Positions 46,976-59,517 are shown, numbered from the stretch's first letter. The stretch: 64,000 bases of DNA from Climacium dendroides (GCA_950106755.1 OX467082.1:8370001-8434000), one strand, 5' to 3'. Notes: generated from the letters alone by a model not told the origin. Numbers and translations are program-made.

Positions 46976-49529
46976 TAAAATAACTGTAGAATCTTCATCC
47001 TTACCTCTTGCATAGTTCAACTTGCAGGTCTCTACCAAGTTTTTAATTTTTTTTAAATTAAATTTTTTTTTAAGCAATGCCAAAGTGGCAATATAAAAAT
47101 GTTATACTGGTTCTCCAAATTTCAACATTCATCCATATATTGGATAGAAAATATCACATTAGCACATATCACATGTCTATAATTAAATTGGTTTTCATTC
47201 ATAGTTTGGCGATTTCATTCAAGTTTTTTGGCATTTTTTAACCAAATTATTTTTCTGGTGCAATTTAGCACGAAAAAGACAAAAAAAATCCCCTTGGTTC
47301 GTACTTCTTGTATATTTTGGTATGTGCAATGTGGAATGATGCTTGCAACAAAATTAGATTTGCTAATATTGTCTGTGTTTGTAGCATGCTTGATGATTGA
47401 GCAATGTCATAAAACAAGTTTGTATGTTTTTGACCATGATTTCTCCGTTCTTTTCTATAAATCATTATACCCTTTGATAGTTGTGTGAATCATTCGCTTA
47501 TAAAACTAAAAAGGCATTCATTGGAAATCAAACTACTACAAAAGACCTCTCCTTTTCACACAAAATTTGGAAAATGAATAGTTGCACTTCTATCCCATAT
47601 AAAAAGTTTCTTTGTCATTCATTGACAAAAAACGGTCGTAGTGTCATTTATGGGTTAACCAAGAACATATTCTCCTCATACAAGTTAGAGCCTTCTGTAA
47701 CCTAACAAAGTACCCCAATTGCTCGATTTTTTTAAAAAGGGGAAATAGGAGATTGAGTCTTCTTTTCACACAACTATGTCACTTAGGACTGAAATGGATG
47801 CCTTGCAAAATCAAGGACATTTTTTTAAGGCCCTCATAGGCCCTCTTTGTATGTTTGGACTTTGGTCCCCTCCAAAAGGTCACATACTCACATCCAACCT
47901 CCCATGTAAGGTAGAACATCTCATTGTGGGTAGAATTAGGAGTTTGCCCTCAAGCCATTGGTTGAAGTTTTCATTTTTTTCACATAGAGACAAGTGTAAG
48001 AAATGGCAACAACAAATTAAAATTAGTTTTTTCAACAATATATGACTTTGTTATGAATTTTTAAGGTGTACTGCCAATTATGACCCAAAGGAGTCTCTAA
48101 TCTACCCCCAAACCAACAAAAAATTTGTACCCATAATGCTCAACTTACTAATCTAAAGCAGTCACAATATTTTCTAGCATGGCCACAACATGAAGGCCTA
48201 AAAAAACTTCAATTCCTACAATGAATTTACAGTCAAAAGATAGAAGTTCCTATTGTAGTCACTAATCACTAAATCCTAATAAGACATTGATTGTAGGCCA
48301 AAATCTCATTTATTGGAAAGAAACTTTGATGTGGTCATTCCCTAACTATGTGTCTTTAATTTGTCTATAATGGGTTGTTCTACCTTATGCCACATTACAT
48401 TCCCCTAAATTTAAGCTAGTTTCTTACCTATCTAGCAAGCCATTGATGCATGTACAAGGAAGTCCTAATCGTGTGTGTATGAATATAGAATACGAATGTT
48501 GCCCTAGAAATACCCCAAGGCTTTTGGGGGGTAGTGAGCAATAGAGACATTGTCTTTTGTGTGAAAAGGGGAGTTGTTGCACAATATTTTGACTTCCAAT
48601 GAGTGCTCTTAGTTTTTTATAAGTAAATGATCTATGTGGTATCAAAAAGGTTGATTTTGTAGTAACCAGTTGAATGTTCTAGGGTTAATATATTTCACCA
48701 ATATTTTGTAAGGAAATGCAAAATGTAAGAAAATTTACATTTCCAACTTAGAGAAGACAAAAATACATACTTTAAACCCTTTAGATGTTAACTCTTAAAA
48801 GAGTTGGTGTGGATAAGGAATGTTTCAAGAGCTTGCAAGTCCAAAAGCCTTGCAAAATGATGGGTGAAGTACTACTAAGTATGTTGAAAAAACAATTAAT
48901 GTTCAATCTTCAATAATAGGATTAGTTTAGTCATTCAAATCTTCTTGATTTTTCTGCACAATTTTCAACTAATTCATGGAGCAATGAGAAGAAAAAAGAA
49001 AACTTACAAAAAGTAGAAGATACTTTGGCTAGATTTTCTAAAGCTATAATTGATTTTGCCACAAATTCTCTAATCCTACATTCCTCCTCAAGCTTGGTTT
49101 TGAGATAATCGTTAGGATACCATGTTTTTTGCATTCTTTTGGAATGTTTCAACCTCTTGAACTGGCTACTTCTACATTGAATATGGCTTTCTAAGCACCA
49201 CATTTAGGCTACAAAGTCAAAACATTATTCACTATTCACTTTGGTAAATTATCTTGGGACAAGCAAAAGAACCGAATCCCCCCAATTCAAGGAGATTTTT
49301 TATTTTCTTGTGGATTGTCCCTCTAGCAACGGAATGCCATAAGGATTAAATTATCCAAGCATACCAATGGAGGGATAAGAAATAATTGTGACAAGAATTT
49401 GCTTCAAACATGGTGTTCATCATTCTAAATACAAACTTTGGAGTACTTTGTGCATAAATTTGAAGTAGACTGTTGAAAATTCAAACTTGGGTCCAATTTC
49501 TTCATGTCTATTACCTCCATCTTCTTTTT
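46976..49529. other. AT-rich intergenic DNA, no gene seen
   Basis: About 47,070-47,240 is an inverted copy of 5,930-6,130. About 47,500-47,640 (inverted) and 48,520-48,620 are copies of the 30,750-30,825 and 40,700-40,830 repeat. No coding exon is supported. Confidence 0.5.
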
Positions 49530-50106
49530 GGGTAATTGCAAGAAACACTTGTTCTTTTTTGGGTTTCGTTGGCCTTGGACAAGTAGTTTTTTGCTCATAA
49601 CTTCTGCATTGTATGTCCATTTTATATGAAATATGAAATGAAAGTACATGTAATAGTTGTGGACATTGAATAATATTTTTTTACTTTTTCAAAATTATTT
49701 TACTATTTTTAAATAAACCCCAATTGGATGTCTATTTTTTCCATTTAGGGGATTTTAGTACTATTTTTGATCCAAAAATGAAAATAAAGGAGAAGGAATG
49801 CGATAGAGCACCTACAAACTAGAAAAAAATGGCCAAGTTTTATTTAATTTTTTTGAATTTTTAGACAATTTTTAAAAAATCAATCATCAAAGTATCCATT
49901 TTCTTGGCAATTTCCATTGCTCTTTTTTTGAGCATAACTTTTAGACATAAGTTTTTCTAAACTTGAATTTTACAATTATACTATTTTGAATGCTTTATAA
50001 ATTATTCAAATTTTTATTTTATTTAATTAAATGATTCTAGACGTCATAATACTCATGAAAATAGGTTGGTTTAAAACAAAAATGTCATGTATTTCTTGCA
50101 ACGACC
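49530..50106. mobile_element. TIR element with TTGCAAGAAA ends (copy 1)
   Basis: The left end GGGTAATTGCAAGAAACAC is inverted at the right as ATTTCTTGCAACGACC. The ends and AT-rich interior resemble 51,411-52,154. The target duplication is not clear. No coding capacity. Confidence 0.6.
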
Positions 50107-51406
50107 TTCTTCTCCCAACTACTACCAAATTATCTTTGAAAGGACAAGTCTATAACCACAAAATTCACTTGAACTTCAAAATCCTTCACTATGGATTTTC
50201 CAATTTGGGGACTATTAAAGTAACTACAACTACACATGTGCATCTAAAGATTAAGCAATTGAGCATAGTTTCTAGGTTTGAAGTTTTTAACGATTATTTG
50301 TTTATTACATTTCTTGTTTTATTTACTTAAAATTCTATTGATCATTATTTATCTCACATTAATTATTTATAATGTTTTATAATGTTTTAAATTTAGACAT
50401 TTTAATATTATTTTGACAATCATTCTAACATTTCCTTTTATATATTTAAGTTATTGTTTATCTTATCCTCTATCTCATTCATTCTCTTGTTAATTTGGGG
50501 GGCTATTTTTTTTTGTGACCATTTTGATTATTAATGCTTTTGGTGTCTTAAAATGACTTGGACATATATTTGTCTTCATTGTTTTTTTTAAGTGTGTACT
50601 TACAAATATTTCATGAATGGATGAGTATGACAAACATACATACAATAGAATTCAATCATACATAACTATAATGATCTTACTTTAGTGACTCTCAAATGCT
50701 CATTTGATTTTCAAATACTTTCATATAGAAATTAGGGAATTAGAAATTTTCAACAATATTTGGATTTGTTATAGTACAAAGACTAGTCTGATGATATTAA
50801 TATATGAAATAGTTACATAAATACTTTGAAAGTCAAATTAAGATAGTTCTTCTAATAATTAAAGGAGAGCATTTAAATAAGCTTGTTGCACAAGTGAGAT
50901 AAATGGTCATGCTTTTGTTTCTTAATCGTTAAAACTTGCCACATTATAGTCTCAACTTGATGAAATTCACTATATTTCCATGTCTTTGGTTTCTCACACT
51001 CCTTGATCTTCACCATTATCAACTTATGAGTGGACATTCCCTATATTGTAGTTCTTTGCAGAGCACCATAGAACATATTCTATATAACCATGAACTACAA
51101 GAATCACTAAAATTGCTTGAAAATCTCTATAGGACAACCAATAGAGAATACAACTTATGTCCTTTATTAGCTATCTAGTACACACAATGCTAAACTACTT
51201 TGCAATCACTTTCTGCATAATGAAATTGAGCGAGTGTAATAATCTCATTTTCCATGTTTTGATATACACTTCATAGAAGCAATGTCGGCTTAAGATCCAC
51301 TATCCAATGCCCACAAAAGCGTGTAGCAGATGTGACTCCAAATAGTGTGCAATTTGATCACATGAAATGATTCAAATATTTCATAAATGAACAGTGGTAC
51401 ATGTAT
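50107..51406. other. AT-rich intergenic DNA, no gene seen
   Basis: The frame at 50,936-51,178 has no motif. Nothing else is supported. Confidence 0.5.
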
Positions 51407-51410
51407 TTCA

Positions 51411-52154
51411 GGGTCATTGCAAGAAACATTGATCCTATTTTCTGTCACAATTAGAGTGATGTTGTTATCTTTTGGTATAACTTTTGAATCTTAAGTCCTA
51501 AGAACATGAAATTTCTATTGGACATGTCTAACTTGATGGTCATGATGGTCATCCTTTATTTTTTAGAAATTAGAAAAAATCATTTTATATTTAAAAGTCA
51601 ATTTTGTTACTTTGTCACATTTGAGATTTAGGAGTTTTCACTACATTCAGAGTACCCAAATGGAATAATTTAGAATTAAAATTTTGGTAGTTTATCCCAT
51701 ACTAGGTGGGTATATGCCTACCAAAGGGCATCTAAAAATATATTATTTTATATCCTCTAGGTTTATGCAAATAGGGCTCCTTTGCACATTCAAGCACTTC
51801 TAAACATTGAAGGAGGCATCAACTTCATTTTTTGGGGGGGGTGAAATTTGATCACCACCAAGTTCTCTCAAATGGCCAATTTTTAGCTTTCATTTGTACA
51901 CTATTTTCTATTTATTATTAATTCATAACTCATTGATTTTATTTTTTTTGTATCAATCTATCTTTCTGTTACTGAAGTATTGTCTTACTACTTGTAAGTA
52001 GTCCATTGATAGTACTTACAACAGTACTTTTAGCCGTCAATTTTTCCAGTCAATGTTCGAGATTGTTCTCCTACGCAATAATCCCATTACATGTTTGTTG
52101 AAATGCAGATTATACCAGACCACTATGAAAAGTGGACGGTGTTTCTTGCAATGA
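51411..52154. mobile_element. TIR element with TTGCAAGAAACA ends (copy 2)
   Basis: The left GGGTCATTGCAAGAAACA and right TGTTTCTTGCAATGACCC ends are perfect inverses over 18 bases. TTCA follows on the right and precedes on the left, giving a candidate 4-base duplication. The GGG start is compatible with PIF/Harbinger-like ends but not decisive. Non-autonomous, about 745 bases. Confidence 0.75.
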
Positions 52155-52384
52155 CCCTTCAATTAATAGTTCAAGAATGTGGTCACTTCTTGCTATTGAC
52201 CACTATATATGTGTTAATGGGTTGCCGATGCACTACAGGGTTAAGGAGGAAACATGAACTACTGAAAAGATTTTAAAGACTTTCTTACATAAAACACAAA
52301 TTCGGGTTCATTTTCTCGTGTCCCTTTGAAATCATACAATGAAACAGCTTGGTCTATGAACTCTTTCCATGTCGACTGAAACGT

Positions 52385-53009
52385 CATCGCAGGGTCTAGC
52401 TAGCCCTGTCTGCTCGTCCCTCTTCCCGCGGTCCTGCTGGGAGGCTTTCATGAATCAGCTCTGCAGGCCTCAGTCTGACTGCACATGGAACATGGCATTC
52501 AACAGGCGCTGCCTCAGTCACTAACAGCCTTGCAAATGGAGTCCAGTTTCTTTCAGGGCACAATCTGCAACTCGATCACCTCAAGCGGATGGTTCCCAAC
52601 ACGACCTACAGCAAGCTCAGGAGACGCTCCAAATGCGTGCAGCTGTTCACTGAGTTGAACAGCTCCCAAATCATTTTCTCAAATCCACCTTGCTCACGGC
52701 ACGGCCAGGGTGAACTGACCCCCTCATTGCCCCGTTTTACTCCTGGGGAAAACGCTGTGGAATTTTTTATTTGCAATCAGATGAATTTTTTTTTGCAAAT
52801 TCTTTGGAATCAGCGGCCCCAAATTAGCCTGAGGGGGTGGTGTAGAAATATAAAAAATCATGGCAAAAAAGCATAGGGGGATTTTTTTCACAAATAACCC
52901 TGGCCAGCCAGGGCAACGAGGGGGGGTCAAATCTCCCTGACCCAGTCGTCCGTTGACTACTGTAGCACTTCCGATAAAGTAGTACGAACCAATGAGACCA
53001 AAGTCCCCA
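52385..53009. other. GC-richer stretch with no recognised gene
   Basis: From about 52,385 the composition jumps. Several frames are open on the plus strand (around 52,589-52,876), but none shows a domain or conserved splice sites, and segments A-C have no counterpart. A decayed exon of an unrelated gene is possible. Confidence 0.4.
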
Positions 53010-53802
53010 AACATGAAAGCAGGGTTTTACCTTCAAAGCCATTGTCTGTATGAACTGTAGCAATTCCGATAGGAATCAGTTATGGTGGGAGACTGGGAGC
53101 GGAGAAGCGAGCAGCAAGTATGTGCTCTTCCGATTCTATCGGCACAGGCAAGCATCACGTCTGTTCATCGTGGGACTGCGGAAATCGAATACCAATTTCG
53201 CACCGTGTGCTTGTTGGCGAATTGGTGAGACGAACTCTGCGCTTGATTTGCACGGAGGAGGCAACTGGGTGAGCACAACACGCTGTCGGAGTTTTCGGGC
53301 GTTGGGGTTCTCCGCACGAGAACGAAATCGAGGCCCTCAGGTCCAATCTGATTCGTTTGTTCCCAGCCGTATGCTGTTTTTCAGTCAGTTTGCCATTGCA
53401 TGTTGTTGAAGTGCATTTCAAAGGAAGTCGACACGCTCTTCGGAATTGTGAGACAAGCCTCTTGGTGTCCAGTACAGTGGAGCCCTAGAATGTTTGTGGC
53501 GAGGTGTTTGCAATTGTACTTCTCGATGGGAATATCCGTATTCCCTTGTTTCCATGTTCGATTTTCGCAGTCGGTCGACCTCTGAGTCCATGTTACCAAC
53601 TCCATGTGTGCCGCATCGCGTAGCACACGTGGGATGTGGTCTTTCGTTTTCGATTGAACTCCACTTGGACTTGGGTGTCATTCTCATCCGTGTTTCTGTA
53701 TTTCAGGTTTTATCCAGTGCCAAGGCCCAAGACGTCCTTCTGTGTGAAGAAGCCTCACTCCAAGCAACTTGGCATTGTGTGAAAGTTAGAACTCCCTCCA
53801 AA

Positions 53803-54131
53803 ATGATGACTGAGATGGATGACGTTATGGTTTATGAGAGCCGTCTGCCATACCCGGAGGATCTGGATGAGAGCGTTCTGGCAGCGCGAGCGCGAGAGAT
53901 GCAGGACGTCGTGTTAGAAAATCGTGTTTTCGAGAATTTTGTTGTCGACTCACCAGCCTCTGGGGCCATGATGACTGAGATGGATGACCCATGGTTCTGG
54001 AGAGCCGTCTGCCATACCCGAAGGATCTGGATAAGAGCGTTCTGGCAGCACGAGCGCCAGAGATGCAGGAAGTCGTGTTAGAAAATGGTGTTTTTGAGAT
54101 TTCTGTTGTGGACTCACCAGCCTCTGGGGCC
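53803..54131 (+). repeat. Tandem duplication of the leader exon in gene D
   Basis: The block from ATGATGACTGAGATGG to TCTGGGGCC occurs twice, 165 bases then 164 bases. The second copy has lost one base in the GATGACCC(C)ATGG word, which shifts the frame between the copies. Both copies contain an extra RLPYPxDLD stretch absent from A-C. Confidence 0.9.
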
Positions 54132-55173
54132 ATGGAAATTACAGCACAAGGTAAGGCACATTTGCAACTTTTGCAGTATGGAATGTGTACATTCAACCTT
54201 CTATTGGCACCTGAACTCGATGTGCATCAATTCCATGCTCATGTATCTTGCATTGCTAACTTAAACCGACCCTGTCCGTGGAGCTCACTTGTCCTTGTGC
54301 TCTGTTGTGCCATGTTATTTTCAGTGGTAGGGATGGAGACGTCGCCCCCTGCTCTGGCTACCAGCCTTGTAGGCGACGACATGAGCACGGCAGGAGACGG
54401 AGCTCAAAGTGAAGCTGCTGAAGTAAACATTGGTTGTGATTTGCCCTTCCAGATTTCGCCGTCTTTGTGTGGAAACTCAGGAAATTTCAATGACACTGCA
54501 GGAGAAGGAACAGTTGAGGAGATGAAGCGCAGGAATCGTGGAAAGAATTGGGCTAAAGAAGCCACAGAGGAACTGTTGAAAGCAGTTTCGACCACGAAGA
54601 AAGCGTGTACTCGAATGGAGCAGGGCACTGATGGTGACTCGTATTGGGATGCCATAGCCAAGGCGGTGCCAGGCAAGACGGGGGATGAGTGTCGAGGGAG
54701 GATGGACACGCTCAAGAAGTCATTCACCAAAACGAAGAACTACTGTGATGAGCAGCTGAAGGAGTTCAAGCAGCTGAATGAGAAGGACTTTTCCGAAATG
54801 AAGATGTCACCTCTGTGGATGGAAGAGGAGTACAATCAGATTCGCGATTACTGCCCACCGACACCCAAGAAGAAGTTGAAAACGAACGGAAGTGGAAGCT
54901 CATCAAAGAACAGTGCTTTCGCGTTAGACTCCTCAACTTCGGGTAAAGCAACTGGCTTGTTCTACCCCTGTTTATCTCATGTGTTGGATGCAATGATCAT
55001 TAACCTTTCACCGTACAGGTGAAGTTTCAGCTTTTGCGTACAACAATCTAGAAACTTGCGCCTCATCTATTTTTGAGCTCAAACTCAGATGCCCCAAACT
55101 TAATGTCAATAGATTTTGTGTTTTCATACGAAGCAAAATCTTAGTTCACCAGTATAATCAACGGAACCTTTAA
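53991..55173 (+). CDS. Trihelix/Myb-SANT-like DNA-binding protein, copy D
   Basis: The model is join(53991..54150, 54325..54942, 55019..55173), 310 residues. The start is ATG 53,991, in frame with the donor ACAAG|GTAAGG. The usual MMTE start is out of frame because of the duplicated, shifted leader, and starting at 53,803 would end at 54,081. Introns end TTTTCAG|TGG and TACAG|GTG. The protein keeps the basic run (MKRRNRGK), the SANT/trihelix domain (GKNWAKEATEELL, YWDAIAKAV, GKTGDECRGRMDTLKKSF) and PKKKLK. The acidic linker is about 13 residues shorter than in B. The last exon is open for 50 codons (ASSIFELKLRCPKLN...), and this may be the original tail. Expression is unknown. Confidence 0.7.
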
Positions 55174-55744
55174 TGGGATGTATGGTTAATGGAGCCTCTA
55201 CTTCCTCTTCTACCTCGACATTTTGTCCCTCTGTTTTTTGGATGCTATCGTCTTATATTGCTGAAATTTGACTTGCAGCAGGTCTCCTGCCACCCGCCCT
55301 GGGCGAGCCAGCATTGGTGGTATGTTCCTCACGCAATGCTCGTGTGTTGAAGTTATTGCTGAGTTTCGTATTTTCCATGTGTGATTGTGGTGTCATGACG
55401 TGGGTTTGTGAAGCACGAATACAAGCATGCTTGTAGTGCGTGGAGTTACGATAGAATGAGCTTCTGCTTTCAGTCCTCAGCAGGTCATTGCCATGACGTT
55501 TGTGTTGTTGGGAATGAAGTCTTTTTGGTCGACTTTTGTGAGGGAGAGGGCTTTGACAGTTCCAGTCTTGCACTTTTTGAGTTTCAGCTCCATGTTCTAA
55601 GTGAACCGTCGTGGCATCATGGCTTCAAGTTTAAGATACTGTATATTTTGATTTTTCACGTTTAGTAATATTGATGATCTTGCCTTTTTTCCATTTCCTT
55701 TTGTCTTTACTGAGGGTTGTCCACTGTTCCTTTATTGAAATTTT

Positions 55745-55975
55745 ATTGTTTCCTGATTTTTCTTCTTCTCTTGTGTTCGTTTTATTTTCTTCCACCCTCT
55801 TCTTGAATCTGTTTCCTTCTCTGAGCACTTCTCATTCCTTCTCTGCTTCTCATTCCTTCCCTTCCCTTCTCTTCTTCGTTCTTTTTTTATTCTCTTCATT
55901 TTTATTTTCGAGTGCTTTCTTTCTTTCTTGTTTCTTTTCTTTGTTTCCGGGATGGGGAAGAGGGAGGGTGATTGT
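55745..55975 (+). repeat. Polypyrimidine tract, copy D
   Basis: Counterpart of the tracts in A, B and C, running into TTTTTTGCAG|TGGAGG near 55,984. Confidence 0.7.
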
Positions 55976-56256
55976 TTTTTGCAGTGGAGGCTAGAACACG
56001 GAGTCGGCATCCAGCAAAAAGAATTCGTGTCTACTCCATGCCCAGGAAGGAGCCACAGTTGCGTCTGTAATCTGTATCATACCCAGTAGTGAGATTGACT
56101 CCCATAAGGCGGACATTGGAAGAGTATCAGGAATCAAAGGCGGCAGCGAGCTCCCTGACATCTGGACATCAAGCTTTGTCGTGCTCTGTGACTTACAAGC
56201 GAGGAGGTGGGGTTAGTAGTGGTAGAGCTACTATAGTCTCCTGTATATAGAGCAGC

Positions 56257-56460
56257 ATGGCAGACCTGAAGAAGCTTTTCGCCCTGGGCAATTTGAAAGA
56301 TGGAGCACAGCACTTCATGGGAATTCTTTCGTTTTGGATCGGGAGTTCCTCGTATGTTGACCACTCGCTTCCGTGGAGACGCCTGCAAGTGGAGGGACAT
56401 GGAGGAAGCATCAGAGTGAAGAGTATCACTTCTTCAGAGGATGGCTATCTCACCGCCTGA
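56257..56460 (+). CDS. Small conserved open frame, 67 residues, copy D
   Basis: It starts MADLKKLFALGNLKDGAQHF and ends SEDGYLTA, with the same length and stop position as copy C. No recognisable domain. It lies about 1.1 kb after the SANT gene and after the polypyrimidine tract and acceptor-like site, so it might be an exon of a longer transcript. Confidence 0.35.
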   Translation: MADLKKLFALGNLKDGAQHFMGILSFWIGSSSYVDHSLPWRRLQVEGHGGSIRVKSITSSEDGYLTA

Positions 56461-56829
56461 TCTGGGATTCCGGGGTTTCTCTGACTATTTTTTTTTTGAA
56501 AAAATTGTCTCTAGATGCTCTGAGAATCGGGACTTCTGACTTGAAGAATCGGGACTTTTGACTTCGACTTAGACCCCCTGACTGAGTAGTTATATCACGT
56601 GGAGTTAATAGGTGAGTGACATTCCTCCATAGTTCACTATTTCTCACCCCTCTCAAATGACTCTGGGTTCATCTGACCTCTACTGGCCCTGTTTCCGGTG
56701 TAGAGTCTTGTGTTGGCTTCAATTAATGAGTCAGATGTCTCCACGTGCCCGTGTATGTTGCCATGCCCCTGGTCGCCTTGTCGTCAGTCTGTGAATTGAG
56801 TGGGTAGTGTTCCGTGGTTTAGGGTGATG

Positions 56830-57325
56830 GCTCCGTTGCTATCACATGCGTTGGCCATGTTGGCGGCTGCTATGTTACGTTTGCCCTCAATGTTTCAGGG
56901 CCAATGTCTTCGTGCAATTTAGGAGTTTAGGGGTGGTGTGACATTGTGACAGTTGTTGTATTGTGTCTACTCTCAATGTTTCAAGGTCGGTGTTTTTATG
57001 CAATTTAGGAGTTTAGGGGTTAGGAGTGGTGTGATGGTTGAGGGCTACTGTGTTGCGATTGCCCTCAATGTTTCAAGACCAGTGTTTTTATGTCGTTTGG
57101 GGTTTAGGAGTTTAGGGGTTAGGAGTGGTGTGATGGTTGAGGGCTACTGTGTTGCGATTGCCCTCAATGTTTCAAGACCAGTGTTTTTATGTCGTTTGGG
57201 GGTTGGTTTAGGGGTTAGAGGGTGTGTGACGGTTGAGGGTGGTTGTGTTGCGATTGCCTTCAATGTTCCAGGGCAGTATCTTCTTGCAGTTTAGGAGTTT
57301 AGAAGTGGTAGGGTAGTGTAACGCA
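56830..57325 (+). repeat. Minisatellite, about five units of 90-99 bases
   Basis: Units share CCCTCAATGTTTCA, GTGTTTTTATG and GTTTAGGAGTTTAGGGG. The middle two are almost identical, with a period of 99 bases (GGGCTACTG at 57,042 and 57,141). Outer units are more diverged. The strand is G/T-rich and contains telomere-like TTTAGGGG words. The 99-base period keeps a frame open (56,953-57,294), which is not taken as a gene. Confidence 0.85.
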
Positions 57326-58105
57326 ATGACTAGGAAGTATCAGCATTTAGTTAGAAGCTAGTTGGATTTTTTTGGAAGATTTTCGAATGACATTAGAGTT
57401 ATTCGTAAAGTACCCCAAATTAAGGTTTAAACCCTGTAGTTTTGTGAAAAAGCAGGTTTCAAGTGAAAAGTTGGCTGCACCTGACATTCAAAATCATCTA
57501 TTCATCTATTAATATGTATATACATTCATTTAGCATTTGCAAGTGCCTACATATTTTTATTCTCATGATTTTTGAAACGGTGATTCCATCCACTTGTACA
57601 CGGAGATATTTTAAAAAGTAATATCCTTTAGAACTTGATTTTGACATTCAAAATCATTTTTTAAATTTTTGATGAAAATTAAGAATATGAAGGTCTCCAT
57701 TTTTCATTTTTTCCTACAATGTTTGATCACTTTTGATTTCTTATTGTAGTTTGGAGACTAATACAATAATCACATTTGTACATGCATAATGGACTAAATA
57801 ATGCTTGAGAGTGAAGAGGCTCAAGAGCATTATGGGACATCATGCCAAGTGCAATAGTTTATTACAAATGCCCATATTTGTACTTTTCACAAATCTAAGG
57901 TGTAGAAAAAGGATCTGTAGTATGAATTATAGCGCTTTTCAGACTATCCAATGGAATGGTGATAAATGGAACTTAGCATTATGCTTTGGAAGTCAAATTT
58001 TTGATGTCATTGGTGAATAGTGTCATATTAGTGGTGGCAATGCCTACCCCTTCTAAGAATATAGGTATAATAACAAACCATGTCAAAACTATGTCTAGAA
58101 AGATG
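57326..58105. other. AT-rich intergenic DNA, no gene seen
   Basis: No supported exon or repeat end. Confidence 0.5.
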
Positions 58106-58648
58106 CACTTAGTTCTACTACAACAAACCACGTGCGAACAAGTGGTTTCTAATAAACTATAATTTTAACTTCAAATTTTGAACATTGTTTACTAATGACT
58201 ATAAGATTCTACTCCCAAAATTTCAAAGTCAAATAAAATATGGAATGATTTCTAAAAGAGGTTAAAAATGCACTAAAATGGCATGTTTTTTTTAACTCAA
58301 ATATTTTTAGAGAACACATTTAGATGACCATTGCATTAATATTCAACTCAAAATGAGATTTCAATAGAGAGTTATTTTTAGAAATTTTTTGTTCATTTTT
58401 TAAACAATTTTTTTTAATATAATATAGAAGTGTAAAAGTTATTTTTTATTTCTACAATGTATCTTTTTATTTCAAAAATTTATAACTAATTATTATTAAC
58501 AAATAAAAATATCAATAATTCAAAATATAAACTTCCAAAGTAGAAAAATCTATTCATATTTATTTCATTTAATTTTATTTAAAATTCAAAAAGTATATAG
58601 TGGTCCAAAGTTTTGTTCACATGTGGTTTTTAATGGACACTCTAAGTG
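58106..58648 (-). mobile_element. 543-bp MITE-like element, second copy
   Basis: CACTTAG...CTAAGTG ends with inverted AAACCACRTG words inside. Same length and sequence family as 4,628-5,171. Non-autonomous. Confidence 0.65.
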
Positions 58649-59517
58649 ACCCCCCAAGAACTATATACACTTGTCATTTCTTCAATGAAAGAAAAAACAT
58701 TTGAATCAAACTCAACATTGTACACTCTGTACACCCGCAAGACTTTAAATAGGAAACTTCCATTTCTTCATTCAATGAAAACATTAAAAAAAAATGAGTG
58801 GCCTTTTGCAACCTAAAACTCTTCCTAATGTTTTAAGGGGACCCATATTAACTAATTGACATTGCACACTATATAAATAACTTCCTTTGCTATGCATCAA
58901 TAGTTATTGAAGTACTTGTAGTTATCGAAGTGTTTGTGGGTTGTACATCATATTTCAAACATCTATAATTTTCCACAATAAGTTCCTTTAGTTTTTAGAT
59001 CCCCATAATACCCTTTAATACCCTTAATATCCCTATTTAGTGCACGATGCTTCATCACTGCATTGACAATTTGTTAAAAATAACTTTATTTTCTATTGAA
59101 TAAAGTAAGAGCACCCAATGGCGTGACTTTCTAGGTAAAGTAATGATTTTAGAATGTAAATGTAAGTAGATTATAGATAACTTGTTACTTTTGTCAATAA
59201 AAATAAGCTATCTACTGTTTATCTGCATTTAAGTTCTGAAATGACTGTTATGTGAAGAAAGTCATGCCATTGGGTACACTCACGCTATTGGGTGCTCCTA
59301 CCTTCACGTTTTGGAAAAATGAAAAGAAAATCCCAAACCGCTATCATGTACCTGCAGCGCCTGAATCCCCGATCACAACATCTACATGTTTCTGAGATCT
59401 AAATTTTAGCTTCTAGAGTCTTTGTAGATCTTACCAAATGTACACCCGTGCTTTATATTCCTAGCCTCTACAACTCTCTTTCTCGCTGAACTCTGAACCG
59501 TTCGGGTGGCGAGCAAG
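58649..59517 (+). other. AT-rich DNA and likely promoter of the YchJ-like gene
   Basis: The last 200 bases have a TTTATATTC word (59,452-59,460), about 60 bases before the start codon, followed by a C/T-rich stretch. That fits a plant core promoter and 5' leader, but the start site is not known. Confidence 0.35.

Larger units (their letters stand above)
53010..56630 (+). repeat. Segment D: dispersed copy of the SANT-gene segment
   Basis: This is collinear with segment B from about 26,190 to about 29,640. It includes the 5' region, the SANT gene, the polypyrimidine tract and the 67-residue frame. Its downstream sequence is closer to unit 2 than to unit 1 in places (for example GCCCTGGGCGAGCC where unit 1 has GCCCAGGGCGAGCC). 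Confidence 0.85.

Noticed and set aside
52589..52876. 95-codon frame before segment D
   Set aside because: No recognisable domain and no counterpart in the other segments; kept only as a GC-rich stretch without gene.
56953..57294. 113-codon frame with a 33-residue repeat
   Set aside because: The minisatellite period of 99 bases is divisible by three, so a frame stays open by chance. No start context or domain.
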